Assembly: GCA_020426505.1 (NCBI GenBank)
Contig: JAGQPX010000058.1
Location: forward strand, 1-64,000
Origin: Planctomycetaceae bacterium
GTDB taxonomy: Bacteria; Planctomycetota; Planctomycetia; Planctomycetales; Planctomycetaceae
Direction: 5' to 3'
DNA length: 64,000 nucleotides
This document shows, in pieces, positions 42,987-52,002 of this stretch. Under the pieces are notes generated by a model. The model had not been told where the DNA came from, searched no databases, and was given only the letters and a program-made list of their open reading frames with translations. Positions within the stretch are counted from its first letter, which is position 1; each line of letters starts with the position of its first letter. The position numbers were made by a program, and so were the translations under genes.

Positions 42987-44042
42987 TCATTTCCGCAGGC
43001 GGTAGACAGCGCTGAGGATTTCAGCGATGGCCTGATAGAACTCCATAGGGATCTCCTGGCCGACTTCGACGAGGGGGTACATTCCACGCACCAATGGCTT
43101 GCGTTCGATGGTGCTGATGCCATGTTTGGCCGCGAGTTCCCGGATGCGGAGAGCAACGAAGCCTTCCCCCTTCGCGATCACGATCGGTGCGGACGTCTCA
43201 CCGTGCACATATTTGAGAGCGATCGACAAGTGTGTCGGGTTGGTGATCACAACCGTGGCTTCGTGCACCTGATCGAGCCCTTTGGACTGCGATGCCTCGC
43301 GTTGCAATCGCCGAAGATGAGCTTTGAGGTGGGGATCGCCTGTCTCCTCCTTCTGTTCTTCCTTCAACTCCTGACGAGACTGACGCAGCTTTTGTTCATG
43401 CCGGTACCATTTGAATCCGAAATCGAACGCACCAAGTGCCAGACCCACAGCTGACAACAGCAACAACAGACGTCCGCAGACATCCCACGCACTTCCGCAT
43501 GCTGAGGCCAATGGGTGAAATCCGGCGTCGGACAATATCGGACGGCTCACTGCCAAACTGACCAAGGCGATGCTGGCAATCAGTGAGAACTTCCCGACTG
43601 CGAAGATTCCGCGAACAGTGGTCTCCCAGGAGAGCAGACGGCTCCAGCCGCCGCGGGGGTCGAGACGATTCCACGACAACTTGAGAGGAACCACCTGGAC
43701 CGGTCCGGACAGACCGACGGCCGCCAGCGTTCCCACGAACATCATCAGCGTGGTGACAGGCAAACAGATGCGCAGGAGGTCGAAGAGGGTCGAACTCCCA
43801 AGACGTGAAGCATGTGACGATGTCCATTCGGCATGGGGAAGCGATGAAAGGTATCCAGTTGTGGTGTCCGCGAGAGTTGTGACAAGCCATTCGCCACCAA
43901 AGACCAACAGTCCTGCTCCGCAGACAAGCTGGAGAGCCGCCTGCAAATCGGGGCTGCTGACGACCTGTCCCTCTTCACGCGCCTTCTCGCGGCGACGTGG
44001 TGTCGGCTCCTCTGTCCGTGATTGTTCGTCATGCTCGGCCAT
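42987..44042 (-). CDS. flhB: Export gate switch protein FlhB
   Basis: The protein has 351 residues. A basic start (QSRTEEPTPRRREKAREEGQ) precedes four membrane spans. The cytosolic domain holds the self-cleavage site NPTH at residues 268-271 (VVITNPTHLSIALKY), followed by PIVIAKGEGFVALRIRELAA. Cleavage and FliK together change substrate choice from hook to filament. It lies just after fliR in operon E. Confidence 0.97.
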   Translation of the reverse strand: MAEHDEQSRTEEPTPRRREKAREEGQVVSSPDLQAALQLVCGAGLLVFGGEWLVTTLADTTTGYLSSLPHAEWTSSHASRLGSSTLFDLLRICLPVTTLMMFVGTLAAVGLSGPVQVVPLKLSWNRLDPRGGWSRLLSWETTVRGIFAVGKFSLIASIALVSLAVSRPILSDAGFHPLASACGSAWDVCGRLLLLLSAVGLALGAFDFGFKWYRHEQKLRQSRQELKEEQKEETGDPHLKAHLRRLQREASQSKGLDQVHEATVVITNPTHLSIALKYVHGETSAPIVIAKGEGFVALRIRELAAKHGISTIERKPLVRGMYPLVEVGQEIPMEFYQAIAEILSAVYRLRK

Positions 44043-44048
44043 GCTTCC

Positions 44049-44804
44049 TCACATTCCCAACAGCCACAACATGCGAAACAGGGACTGGCGAAGCAGCACC
44101 ATGATCTCCGGACCGAAGACCAACATGGCTCCCAATCCGGCGATCAGTCGCACGCTCATACCGACAGAAAACAGGTTGAACTGAGGCACGCTCCGCATCA
44201 GCACCATTGATGAGATCAGTGTCAACATCAGAACGATCGCCACCGGCGCTGCGATGAGCAGGCCGGCCTCAATCGAATCAGTCACGCCGGTCAACCACCA
44301 GCCGGGTGACAGGGTGAGCGCCCCACGCCCTGGAGCATGATGCTCGAACGAGGCAGCGAGAAAGGCAATCACCGCCAAGTGGAGGTTCAAAGTGAAGAAC
44401 AGCAGCCCGGCGACTGTCTCAAGCAGCACACCGATGATTGACGACTGCTGGCCATCCGTCGGTCCTGTCAGGTTCGCGATGGAAAGCCCCATTTCCTGTG
44501 CAATGTACGCGCCGGCCATCCTCGCCGGCATGAGGACGAGTCCCAGGCACATCGAGAGTCCGACCCCGAACACCGTCTCACGGATGGCGAGGATGGCAAA
44601 TGCGAGCCATTGCTCCCCCGCGCGGGTCAGCCACAGGTGTGGCTCGATGGGGGCACTCAATCCAAAGGAGAGGGCCAACGTCATGGCCAGTCCGATTTTG
44701 ACCGACTGCGGCACGTTCCGGCCGGTCGTTGGGGGCAGAAACGCCACGAACGCAGCCACGCGAATGAGCGATAACGTCAGATGCACGACCCAGAGTTCAA
44801 TCAT
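44049..44804 (-). CDS. fliR: Export gate protein FliR
   Basis: The protein has 251 residues. I chose the ATG at 44804, which overlaps the fliQ stop by four bases. The longer frame to 44879 runs inside fliQ. The membrane-rich sequence (HLTLSLIRVAAFVAFLPPTT, then NVPQSVKIGLAMTLALSFGL) and the start of six spans are FliR-like. FliR joins FliP and FliQ in the export pore. The stop is six bases from flhB. Confidence 0.95.
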   Translation of the reverse strand: MIELWVVHLTLSLIRVAAFVAFLPPTTGRNVPQSVKIGLAMTLALSFGLSAPIEPHLWLTRAGEQWLAFAILAIRETVFGVGLSMCLGLVLMPARMAGAYIAQEMGLSIANLTGPTDGQQSSIIGVLLETVAGLLFFTLNLHLAVIAFLAASFEHHAPGRGALTLSPGWWLTGVTDSIEAGLLIAAPVAIVLMLTLISSMVLMRSVPQFNLFSVGMSVRLIAGLGAMLVFGPEIMVLLRQSLFRMLWLLGM

Positions 44805-45070
44805 CGACTGGCCTCCACGAAGTGGGTCATCATCCGCAACATGAACCCCGAGAGCACCCGGATCGTCCACGGCAAACACAACGCCATCACCAATCCGACC
44901 GCCACGATCCGGGGAGCGAAGGTCAGGGTTTGCTCCTGAATGCTCGTCAGCGTCTGCAGAATGGCCACGATCAATCCCACCAGGAGACTGACGCCGACTG
45001 CCGGCGCAGACAGCATCAGCCCTGTGATCAGGAGGTCACGAGTGATGATGGTGACTGAAGTCGCGTCCAT
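44801..45070 (-). CDS. fliQ: Export gate protein FliQ
   Basis: The protein has 89 residues, exactly the family size. Two membrane helices are visible: LLITGLMLSAPAVGVSLLVG and PRIVAVGLVMALCLPWTIRV, with VAILQTLTSIQEQTLTFAP between them. This is a clear FliQ. It lies between the MotE-like gene and fliR. Confidence 0.97.
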   Translation of the reverse strand: MDATSVTIITRDLLITGLMLSAPAVGVSLLVGLIVAILQTLTSIQEQTLTFAPRIVAVGLVMALCLPWTIRVLSGFMLRMMTHFVEASR

Positions 45071-45104
45071 GCGTTGTCCTTTGTCGTGGCCTGAACTCTC
45101 TAAG

Positions 45105-45869
45105 CTATCGTCGCCGCTCTTTCTTCTCGGGACGCTTCAGATCCTTGAATCGTTCTGCCAACTCGACCATGAGTGCGTAATCATCGAGAGCTGAGAGAAT
45201 CTTGGCGGCTTCCCGTTCTTCAAAGTTCGCCAACAGCTGCACGGCGAGGTCGGTCTTCCCATCGTTGGCGAGTTCCTTGAGCGCTCCGGCCGCCTTGTCC
45301 GAATCCATCCCCTGGAACCATTCGGACATCCGCTTGATGTTCTGCCGTTCCTGCTCCGTCGCCTCGAGACGGACTTCCGAGAACTCTTTCAATTCCTGTT
45401 CGGCGTCCTGTCGTTCGGAGAGAAGTTCATCCCGCGCTTCGTTCACCTGAGTCAGAAGTGACTCACAAGCAGCGACTTGCCCCTGGAGTTTCGTGTGCAT
45501 CGCTTCGAGGTTCTGCTGCTCGCCATGAATGTCGGCCAACGCAAGTTGCAATCGTTGCTCCTCCTGACGCAGCGACTCTTCGCGTTGATTGAGCAACTTC
45601 TCCCTCTTGTTGAGTCCGAGTCCGAATTGGAGAATGTCCTCGACGCTCATCGGACGCGGGCGGACCGCAACCGGGAGGTCACCATCAGATGTTGCAGAGT
45701 CCGTGTTAGGAGTCGACTCATCGACAGGAAGCGGTGGCGGGTCGAACAGCGACTCGGCTGTTGCCGGCTCAGCCTCCTCGGTCGCTTGAGTCTGCAGAAA
45801 CCACGAACCAGCCGCGGACGCTGCGAAGGCAATGCCGCCGAAAACTATCATGAGCAGGGCGTTACGCAT
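45105..45869 (-). CDS. motE: MotE/FliG-N-like membrane protein
   Basis: The protein has 254 residues. One N-terminal span (ALLMIVFGGIAFAASAAGSW) is followed by an acidic linker, a long coiled coil (about residues 90-165, EKLLNQREESLRQEEQRLQL) and a helical C-terminal domain with GALKELANDGKTDLAVQLLA and REAAKILSALDDY. This span, coiled-coil and MgtE-N-like end order is that of MotE, a periplasmic chaperone of MotC in rhizobia, and of relatives found beside fliJ. The gene overlaps fliJ by eight bases. I am confident in the architecture but less in the precise role. Confidence 0.75.
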   Translation of the reverse strand: MRNALLMIVFGGIAFAASAAGSWFLQTQATEEAEPATAESLFDPPPLPVDESTPNTDSATSDGDLPVAVRPRPMSVEDILQFGLGLNKREKLLNQREESLRQEEQRLQLALADIHGEQQNLEAMHTKLQGQVAACESLLTQVNEARDELLSERQDAEQELKEFSEVRLEATEQERQNIKRMSEWFQGMDSDKAAGALKELANDGKTDLAVQLLANFEEREAAKILSALDDYALMVELAERFKDLKRPEKKERRR

Positions 45870-46335
45870 GAGGAGCCTCCATTGACTGTTCTGCCTTGCT
45901 TGCTGCGGTCCGTCTGAGCGACCACTCCTGCAAGTCGACTGCTGCGGCGTTCAACGTTTCGCGACGGTGGGCATCTCGCTGACGATTAAGCATTCGCTCC
46001 ACCATTTCTCGTGCTTGTCGGGCTGTGTGGTTCTCGCTGATCGCGTCAACCACCAGTGACTGGAACATGGCCTGTTCTGCTCTTGCTGATTGAACGTGCA
46101 CTTGTTGTTCACGGTAACTGTCATTGATTTGAGCAAGAATCAGCAGCTGCTCTGATTGATTCAACCGCTGCGTCAACTCACACAACTGACCCTCCTCAAC
46201 ATCCTCGACAGCCGCGAGGCGTGAGGCCGAGGCATCAACGTTTGCTCGCGCCCGAGATACGCTCAGTTGGGTCATCCGTTCTGCCTGCTCTCTTAAACGC
46301 AGCAGTCGTTGCAATGGGGAATGGAATCGTTTCAT
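45862..46335 (-). CDS. fliJ: Flagellar export protein FliJ
   Basis: The protein has 157 residues from the ATG at 46335, overlapping the fliI stop by four bases. KRFHSPLQRLLRLREQAERM is the FliJ start, and the rest is one long coiled coil. FliJ is the stalk of the FliI ATPase and shuttles chaperones. Length and place next to fliI are standard. The preferred start is shorter by eight codons than the maximal frame. Confidence 0.88.
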   Translation of the reverse strand: MKRFHSPLQRLLRLREQAERMTQLSVSRARANVDASASRLAAVEDVEEGQLCELTQRLNQSEQLLILAQINDSYREQQVHVQSARAEQAMFQSLVVDAISENHTARQAREMVERMLNRQRDAHRRETLNAAAVDLQEWSLRRTAASKAEQSMEAPHA

Positions 46336-47663
46336 GCGGCACTCCCGGCTGGCTGCCACTGGTGAGCCAGGGCAATGAGTGCATCGCGGGTTTCGGCAAT
46401 CGGCGTCGCGGTCCCCGTGGCTTGTCGAAGCAGCATGTCGATGGCCGGTCGCAACTGGATGACACGGTCGACCTTCGGCGAGGCTCCCTGCGTGTACGCT
46501 CCGATCTGAATGAGATCAGCCATCTCTTCGTAAGTGGCGAGCATCTGCCGGACATGCTCGGCTGCCTGTTGATGTTCCCGGTCGACCACATCGGTGAACA
46601 GTCGGCTGACGCTCATGAGGACGTCGACTGCCGGATAGTGGCCACGTGACGCCAGCTTGCGACTCAGAACGATGTGTCCATCGAGAATCGACCTCACCGC
46701 GTCCGAAACGGGTTCGTCAAAGTCATCTCCGTCAACAAGCACGGTGATCAAACCGGTAATACAGCCCCTTTCCGAAGTGCCTAACCGCTCTAACGTTTGA
46801 GCTAACAGATGAATGGCTGAAGGCGGATATCCACGAGCCCCCGGCGGTTCTCCGAGAAGCAGCCCGATTTCCCGCTGTGCCATCGCCAGGCGGGTGACGC
46901 TGTCCATCATGAACAGCACATTCAGCCCCTCATCGCGGAACGATTCCGCGATCGCGATCCCGGTGCTGGCGATCCGCACACGCATCAGCGGGGATTCGTC
47001 CGATGTGGCGATCAGAACGACCGAACGACGAAGGCCCTCCTCACCCAGACAGTCGACCAGAAACGGCCGAACCTCCCGTCCTCGTTCGCCGACAAGCACG
47101 ATCACGTTAATGTCCGACTCGGCCACCTTGGCGATCTCACCCAAAAGTGTACTCTTGCCGACTCCACTCCCAGCGAAGAGGCCCACACGTTGCCCACGAC
47201 CAATAGTCAGCAGGCCATCGATCACACGCTGCCCGGTGACGAATGGCCTGTGAATCGGAGCACGCGAAAGTGGATCGGGAGGAGAGGATTCGATGTCACG
47301 GTACCGGCGCCCCTCGATCGGTCCCCGGTCATCGATCGGCTGTCCAAGTCCGTTGAGCACACGGCCCAGCAGGCCGATTCCGACCGGAATGCGGTGCGCG
47401 TCGCTGCGGGTGACCACGTCCAACCCGGGACGCAACCCTGTGTCTTTGTGATAGCTCAGCAATTGACACGACTCGCCATCAAACCCGACGACCTCGCACA
47501 GAACCCGGCGACCGTCTTCATGGCGAATCTCACAAAACTGCCCAACGGCAGCCGAGAGCCTCGCCAGTTTGACCTCACGCGCACTATGCAGTCTCCCGAC
47601 GGTCTGGAAAGCGCTTGAGCGGCGAATCGTGTTGTGCAGCTTGTCGACGTTCAATTTGAGCAT
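46332..47663 (-). CDS. fliI: Flagellum-specific ATPase FliI
   Basis: The protein has 443 residues, the normal length of FliI. Walker A GSGVGKSTL is near residue 165 and Walker B LFMMDSVTRLAMAQREIGLL further on. The F1-beta-like pattern continues with GEPPGARGYPPSAI. It powers unfolding and delivery of export substrates. I chose the ATG at 47663 even though it overlaps fliH by 80 bases, because the conserved N-terminal domain (GQFCEIRHEDGRRVLCEVVG) needs it. The frame open further upstream is a shadow of fliH. Confidence 0.95.
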   Translation of the reverse strand: MLKLNVDKLHNTIRRSSAFQTVGRLHSAREVKLARLSAAVGQFCEIRHEDGRRVLCEVVGFDGESCQLLSYHKDTGLRPGLDVVTRSDAHRIPVGIGLLGRVLNGLGQPIDDRGPIEGRRYRDIESSPPDPLSRAPIHRPFVTGQRVIDGLLTIGRGQRVGLFAGSGVGKSTLLGEIAKVAESDINVIVLVGERGREVRPFLVDCLGEEGLRRSVVLIATSDESPLMRVRIASTGIAIAESFRDEGLNVLFMMDSVTRLAMAQREIGLLLGEPPGARGYPPSAIHLLAQTLERLGTSERGCITGLITVLVDGDDFDEPVSDAVRSILDGHIVLSRKLASRGHYPAVDVLMSVSRLFTDVVDREHQQAAEHVRQMLATYEEMADLIQIGAYTQGASPKVDRVIQLRPAIDMLLRQATGTATPIAETRDALIALAHQWQPAGSAA

Positions 47664-48264
47664 CGTCCAGTCCTTCCCACAGCAATCTGCGGATCTCTTC
47701 CATGCGAGGTGCGACCTCCGAGAGCAAGGTTGTTGTCCCGTTGGTCGCTCGGCAGTGACCCCGCGGTAATGTTCCATCGGCTCGCAGCGTGACGTCCTCG
47801 ACTTGCCACTTCTGTGCGTCGTCTGACTGCGACTCCAGCAGGTCAAGATCGTCCGGGTGCAGTGCGATGGACAGTGGGGTCTCCAGCCCGAGTCGTGTGA
47901 CGGCCATCGAGACCAGTCCGCCCGGGTTGTGTTCGTTGGCGTCGATCGATCGAAAGACCAACTCGCCTGCGATAGCGGTTGAGAGTTCGATCGCCAGGTG
48001 CTGCAATTCGTCGAGCGTCTGCCGTCGTGCTGCCTCAGCATCCGAGACAGCATCGGCGATGCCCTCCAGGATGCCCCGGAGTTCGTCGAGTGCTTGGCTG
48101 GTGTCAGCCTGAGAGGTTGATGGAGTTGCAGCATTTGGTGTTTGCTCTGATTTCGCAGCGTCCACGTGTCGCTGACGAACCGGATCCGTCGTGCTCGCGG
48201 ATCGTGCCACGATGCGAACCGGTGTTTGGTCGAAGGTGATCTTGGTACGTCGCACACGAGTCAT
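47584..48264 (-). CDS. fliH: FliI regulator FliH
   Basis: The protein has 226 residues. The basic, disordered N-terminus (TRVRRTKITFDQTPVRIV) is the FliH region that binds FliN, and is followed by a coiled coil and the C-terminal domain with LSIALHPDDLDLL and VTLRADGTLPRGHCRA, typical of FliH/YscL. It holds FliI in a ready state at the C-ring. It overlaps fliG by four bases and fliI by 80 bases. The family is diverse but order and pattern agree. Confidence 0.85.
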   Translation of the reverse strand: MTRVRRTKITFDQTPVRIVARSASTTDPVRQRHVDAAKSEQTPNAATPSTSQADTSQALDELRGILEGIADAVSDAEAARRQTLDELQHLAIELSTAIAGELVFRSIDANEHNPGGLVSMAVTRLGLETPLSIALHPDDLDLLESQSDDAQKWQVEDVTLRADGTLPRGHCRATNGTTTLLSEVAPRMEEIRRLLWEGLDDAQIERRQAAQHDSPLKRFPDRRETA

Positions 48265-49223
48265 TCCGCCTCCAGATCGACACGAGCCAGTGCTCGGACG
48301 ACTTCATCACGTGCGATTTTGATCTCAGCTTGGGCAAGGTCTTTCTGGAACTCCAACTCCTCCTTCAACGAGGCTCGTGCACGCCGTGAGAGGTTGTTGA
48401 AGATCTTGTCCTGAATGGCCTCGCTCGAACCGGACAGTGCAGCCGCGAGTGTCGTGCCGTCGATTTCCGTCAGCAGTTTCTGCACGGTTCGATCATTCGC
48501 GGCCTCCAGGTCATCGAAAATGTAGAGCTTGTCATTCACGGCTGTGGCGGTCTCTGGATCCTGTTCCTGGAGTGTCTGCATCATTTCGCGTCGCTGCGGT
48601 TTTGGCACGGCACGAAGGACATCAGCCAGTCGCTGAACACGGTCAATCTTTTCGACTTGCTCCGGAGGGATCGTGACGGCTCGCTGGAGGACCGTGCGCA
48701 CCAGACGCTCGATGACCGCAGGACTGCTGCTCTGCTCTCGCCCCATTTCAGCGATCACTTGATCTCGTTGAATGACGGGCATGTGGGCGAGCACTTCAGC
48801 AGAACGACTTGGCGGCAGAGTTCCCAGCAGAAGTGCAGCTGCACGGGCCGGTTCCGACTGGAGCGCCCCGACGAGTTGAATCTCATTGACTTGTTCCAGT
48901 GCGTCTGCGGGATCTCCATCGGGGTCTATTGCGATTGTTGCAGCATCACCCCCACGTCGAAGTCGATTCTCTCGTGTTGATTCCTCCCCCCCGTCGTGCA
49001 ATTGGAGCTGTGGGCCGGCATGCTCCTGCACGAATCGCAGGAAGCGATCGAAATCGTCCAGGACGGCTTCCCGACGCTGGCGACTCGCCGGTGGTGATGC
49101 TTTTCGATGCGCGCGGAGTCGCTCTGCCTGTGCGGGGGGCAGCTTATCGAGAACTGCATCGCTCATCTCTTCACCCAGTAACCCAAGGATCAGTGCAGCC
49201 TTGTCCAGTGGCTTGTCCGTCAT
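48261..49223 (-). CDS. fliG: Rotor protein FliG, variant interface motif
   Basis: The protein has 320 residues. The N-terminal domain (KAALILGLLGEEMSDAVLDK) binds FliF. The C-terminal torque domain reads LYIFDDLEAANDRTVQKLLT and EIDGTTLAAALSGSSEAIQD, then IFNNLSRRARASLKEEL, close to the FliG consensus. The middle-domain motif EHPQR, which contacts FliM, is not present. The same place reads ALQSEPARAAALLLGTL. This matches the loss of GGxG in FliM. The gene lies 15 bases after fliF. Confidence 0.92.
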   Translation of the reverse strand: MTDKPLDKAALILGLLGEEMSDAVLDKLPPAQAERLRAHRKASPPASRQRREAVLDDFDRFLRFVQEHAGPQLQLHDGGEESTRENRLRRGGDAATIAIDPDGDPADALEQVNEIQLVGALQSEPARAAALLLGTLPPSRSAEVLAHMPVIQRDQVIAEMGREQSSSPAVIERLVRTVLQRAVTIPPEQVEKIDRVQRLADVLRAVPKPQRREMMQTLQEQDPETATAVNDKLYIFDDLEAANDRTVQKLLTEIDGTTLAAALSGSSEAIQDKIFNNLSRRARASLKEELEFQKDLAQAEIKIARDEVVRALARVDLEAE

Positions 49224-49238
49224 GCTTCTGTCCCTGCT

Positions 49239-50759
49239 TCAAGCTGCTGATCGGCGCGGACGCGCAGAGGCCACGTCCGTCGAATCTGAGGACGACTCAT
49301 CATCCAGCCAATGCTCCAGGACCGTGGCCACGAGTTCCGGATTCTCTCGGGCGCGGATCGTCAGCTCAGCTAACCTTCTGACCGATTCATCAGTCGTCTC
49401 ACTCTCCGCTGACGGGAGGTTGAGTGGTTGCAAGCGACGCAGGATCAACAATCCAAGCACAAACATCAGCAGGGCACCGAGACCGAGGGACAACTGTTGC
49501 ACGAGCGGTGCGTATTGCTCCCAGAGGGGCACCACCGGTGCACTGACTTCTGACAGGCCGGCCAAGGGGGATGAAACGACGTTAATTTCATCGTTTCGTT
49601 CCCTGTCAAACCCGACAGCCTGTTTGATTAGCGATTCGACCTCGCTGGTGGTGATGGTCGAACCCTCGCCCCCTTCTGGAGATGTCAAATCGACAATGGC
49701 AGCCACCGTCAACCGTTTGATGCGACCGGGAGTCTCCTTGACGGTGTCTCGGGTTTCGGTATTGGCGTATTCCGTCGTGTTCTCCTCGACTTTGGTTGTC
49801 ACAGGACTCTCGCTGATGGACGTTGGTCGCACGACGTTCGAGGGCGTTCCAGCGGCTCCCCCGGTTGGTCGACCGAACCCAGTGTGCGACTCCGATTTGA
49901 TTGTCTCGGAGAGTTTCACCTTGCTCTCGGGATCGTAGGTTGTCTCCATGCGTTCGGATTGCGTGAAGTCCACGTCAGCGGTGACGCGAACGAGTGCCCG
50001 TCCGGCGCCCAACATCTGTGAGAGCAGAGTCTCAGCTTTGGCGGCCAGATGGCTTTCTAGCGTTCGAACGTATTCCAGTTGCCCACCGACATCGGCAACC
50101 AGGCCTTGCGAGGAGTTGAGCAGTCGGCCAGAGGTGTCCATCAAGGTGACGTCTGCCGGTCGCAGACCCTCGACACCGTGCGACACGAGTGAGACGACTG
50201 CCTCGGCATCCTGCGGACTGAAGCCCGCGCCTGGCACGAGGTCCACAATCACGCTGGCGGTTGTGGGTGACTGATCCCGCACGAATGGTGTGGGCTGAGC
50301 CATGCTGATATGGACGACTGCCTCCCGAATCGCTGTAAAGCGAGCCACGGACGCTGCCATTCGTTGTTCGAGTTGTCTTTGAATCCGAATACTCTGCACG
50401 TTGGGATCGGCCCAGATGCTGTCCTCGACCTCCATCGCATTGTGACCCTCACCGAGAATCTCGCGCGAAGCCAAGCGGGCGCGGTTGAGCGTCGTCTTGG
50501 CAACCGAAATCGTCGATCCGGAGTAGCTCAGTTCGTATTCGATATTGGCTGCATCGAGTTGTGCGACGATCTCGGCAGCATCTTCCGGCGAGAGTTGACT
50601 GGCCAGCCTCACCATTTCGGACTGCGTCGACCACAGGCCGACTCCGACGATCGCCGCCAAGCTGAGGACGACCGCGGACAGCACTGTCACGCGTTGCGAG
50701 ATCGACCACTGCGTCCAGAGTCTGCGGGCCGCGGTTGAGATGCGTTGAAGTGTTTCCAT
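49239..50759 (-). CDS. fliF: MS-ring protein FliF
   Basis: The protein has 506 residues, a little short of the usual 550. An N-terminal span (VTVLSAVVLSLAAIVGVGLW) and a C-terminal span (LGALLMFVLGLLILRR at about 430) bracket the periplasmic ring-building domains, with QLSPEDAAEIVAQLDAANIE and TTLNRARLASREILGEG near the start. The C-terminal tail (SVRRLAELTIRARENPELVA) binds FliG. It is the base of the flagellum. Identification is secure. Confidence 0.96.
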   Translation of the reverse strand: METLQRISTAARRLWTQWSISQRVTVLSAVVLSLAAIVGVGLWSTQSEMVRLASQLSPEDAAEIVAQLDAANIEYELSYSGSTISVAKTTLNRARLASREILGEGHNAMEVEDSIWADPNVQSIRIQRQLEQRMAASVARFTAIREAVVHISMAQPTPFVRDQSPTTASVIVDLVPGAGFSPQDAEAVVSLVSHGVEGLRPADVTLMDTSGRLLNSSQGLVADVGGQLEYVRTLESHLAAKAETLLSQMLGAGRALVRVTADVDFTQSERMETTYDPESKVKLSETIKSESHTGFGRPTGGAAGTPSNVVRPTSISESPVTTKVEENTTEYANTETRDTVKETPGRIKRLTVAAIVDLTSPEGGEGSTITTSEVESLIKQAVGFDRERNDEINVVSSPLAGLSEVSAPVVPLWEQYAPLVQQLSLGLGALLMFVLGLLILRRLQPLNLPSAESETTDESVRRLAELTIRARENPELVATVLEHWLDDESSSDSTDVASARPRRSAA

Positions 50760-50869
50760 GATGAGAGATCGGTCAATAGAAGTCGAAGAATGTGGGAGGA
50801 GACTTCAGGAATTGGGGGTCATCTCATCCCCTTTTCGATGCACCTGATTACGTGGTTTCTCCGTCATGA

Positions 50870-51187
50870 TCAGACTTGCATGCGTTGAATTTCCTGATAG
50901 GAGCTGATCAATCGATTGCGAATCTCCATGAGGAATCGAAATGACATATCCGCTTTGGCAACGCTGAGAACCACATCGTTGATACTGTTCGATTCTCCCA
51001 AGGCGAGCCGGGTGACTTGCTGTTCTGCCTGCAGTTGTTGCCCGTTGATTTCCCCGAGGAACTGTGACATGACTTCCGTAAACGGAGGCCGCGTCGACGC
51101 CGTTGCATCAGCGCTCCGATTCGTGCCGGGGCCGATACTCGAAGGGGCCGTGACGGGAGATGTCGAATTGACAGCCGGAACATGCAT
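50870..51187 (-). CDS. fliE: MS-ring/rod junction protein FliE
   Basis: The protein has 105 residues. The C-terminal two thirds read PFTEVMSQFLGEINGQQLQA and ALGESNSINDVVLSVAKADM, then SFRFLMEIRNRLISSYQEI, the FliE signature. FliE joins the MS ring to the rod. It follows flgC with a one-base overlap and precedes fliF by 110 bases. Confidence 0.95.
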   Translation of the reverse strand: MHVPAVNSTSPVTAPSSIGPGTNRSADATASTRPPFTEVMSQFLGEINGQQLQAEQQVTRLALGESNSINDVVLSVAKADMSFRFLMEIRNRLISSYQEIQRMQV

Positions 51188-51645
51188 CAGCGGAGTTGTT
51201 GCAGGAGTGACAGGGTCTGTTCGGTCATCTGGCGATAGGTTTGCATGGCTTTGAGATTGGCTTCATACGCGCGACTCGCGGTGACGAGGTCGACCATTTC
51301 GTGGGGAAGCTGAACGTTCGGCATCGTGACCATCCCGTTCTCGTCTGCGTCCGGGTGTCCCGGCTGATGCACCTGGGGCATTGGACTCTCGTCGGCAGCG
51401 ACTTCAACCACGCGGACTCCACCCAGTGATGCTTCACCGCTGGAACGCCCCGCTGTCAAACGTTCAACCTCCGAGGCGAAGATGACCTGTTGACGACGGT
51501 AAGGCCCGCCGTCGATCGATCGTGTCGAGTGCGCGTTCGCGATATTGTTGGCGGCGACTTCCATCCGGAGTCGCTCGGCTGCAAGTCCTGAGGCGCTCAC
51601 ATCCGCAGCTGTCTTCGAATTGGCGGACCACATGTCACTCTCCAT
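51187..51645 (-). CDS. flgC: Proximal rod protein FlgC
   Basis: The protein has 152 residues. SASGLAAERLRMEVAANNIA with NAHSTRSIDGGPYRRQQVIF and the tail EMVDLVTASRAYEANLKAMQ are the FlgC pattern. It forms the proximal rod together with FlgB and FlgF. The start sits 18 bases after the flgB stop. An ATG four codons later is an alternative start. Confidence 0.95.
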   Translation of the reverse strand: MESDMWSANSKTAADVSASGLAAERLRMEVAANNIANAHSTRSIDGGPYRRQQVIFASEVERLTAGRSSGEASLGGVRVVEVAADESPMPQVHQPGHPDADENGMVTMPNVQLPHEMVDLVTASRAYEANLKAMQTYRQMTEQTLSLLQQLR

Positions 51646-51663
51646 TGGTGTGATCTTGTGTGC

Positions 51664-52002
51664 TTAGGTTTCGATCGCCCGCCGCATGAGCTGGAGTTGT
51701 GAGGCCATCAGTTGTGCGTACGTTTGATAGGCCGTCGCGTTCTTATGCAAGGCTCCGACTTCGCGATCGATGTCGACATTGTTTCCATCTGCTCGTTCGG
51801 GCAACCCTGCCTGTTCGCGGATAACAAGTTGTTCGCTGTCGCCGCCCGTCGTGTGATTAAGCACATCCTCGAACGACACCTCCAGGCGGTGGAACCCAGG
51901 TGTGTTTACGTTGGCAATGTTGTGACTGATGATGCGATGCCGCATTTCGGCGACATCCAACATCCGAGACATCAAGTCAACTTGTTCGATGACGGGACTC
52001 AT
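51664..52002 (-). CDS. flgB: Proximal rod protein FlgB
   Basis: The protein has 112 residues. RHRIISHNIANVNTPGFHRL near the start and NVDIDREVGALHKNATAYQT near the end are diagnostic of FlgB. GGTGAC precedes the ATG. It heads the long operon E that ends with the motB-like genes. Confidence 0.95.
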   Translation of the reverse strand: MSPVIEQVDLMSRMLDVAEMRHRIISHNIANVNTPGFHRLEVSFEDVLNHTTGGDSEQLVIREQAGLPERADGNNVDIDREVGALHKNATAYQTYAQLMASQLQLMRRAIET

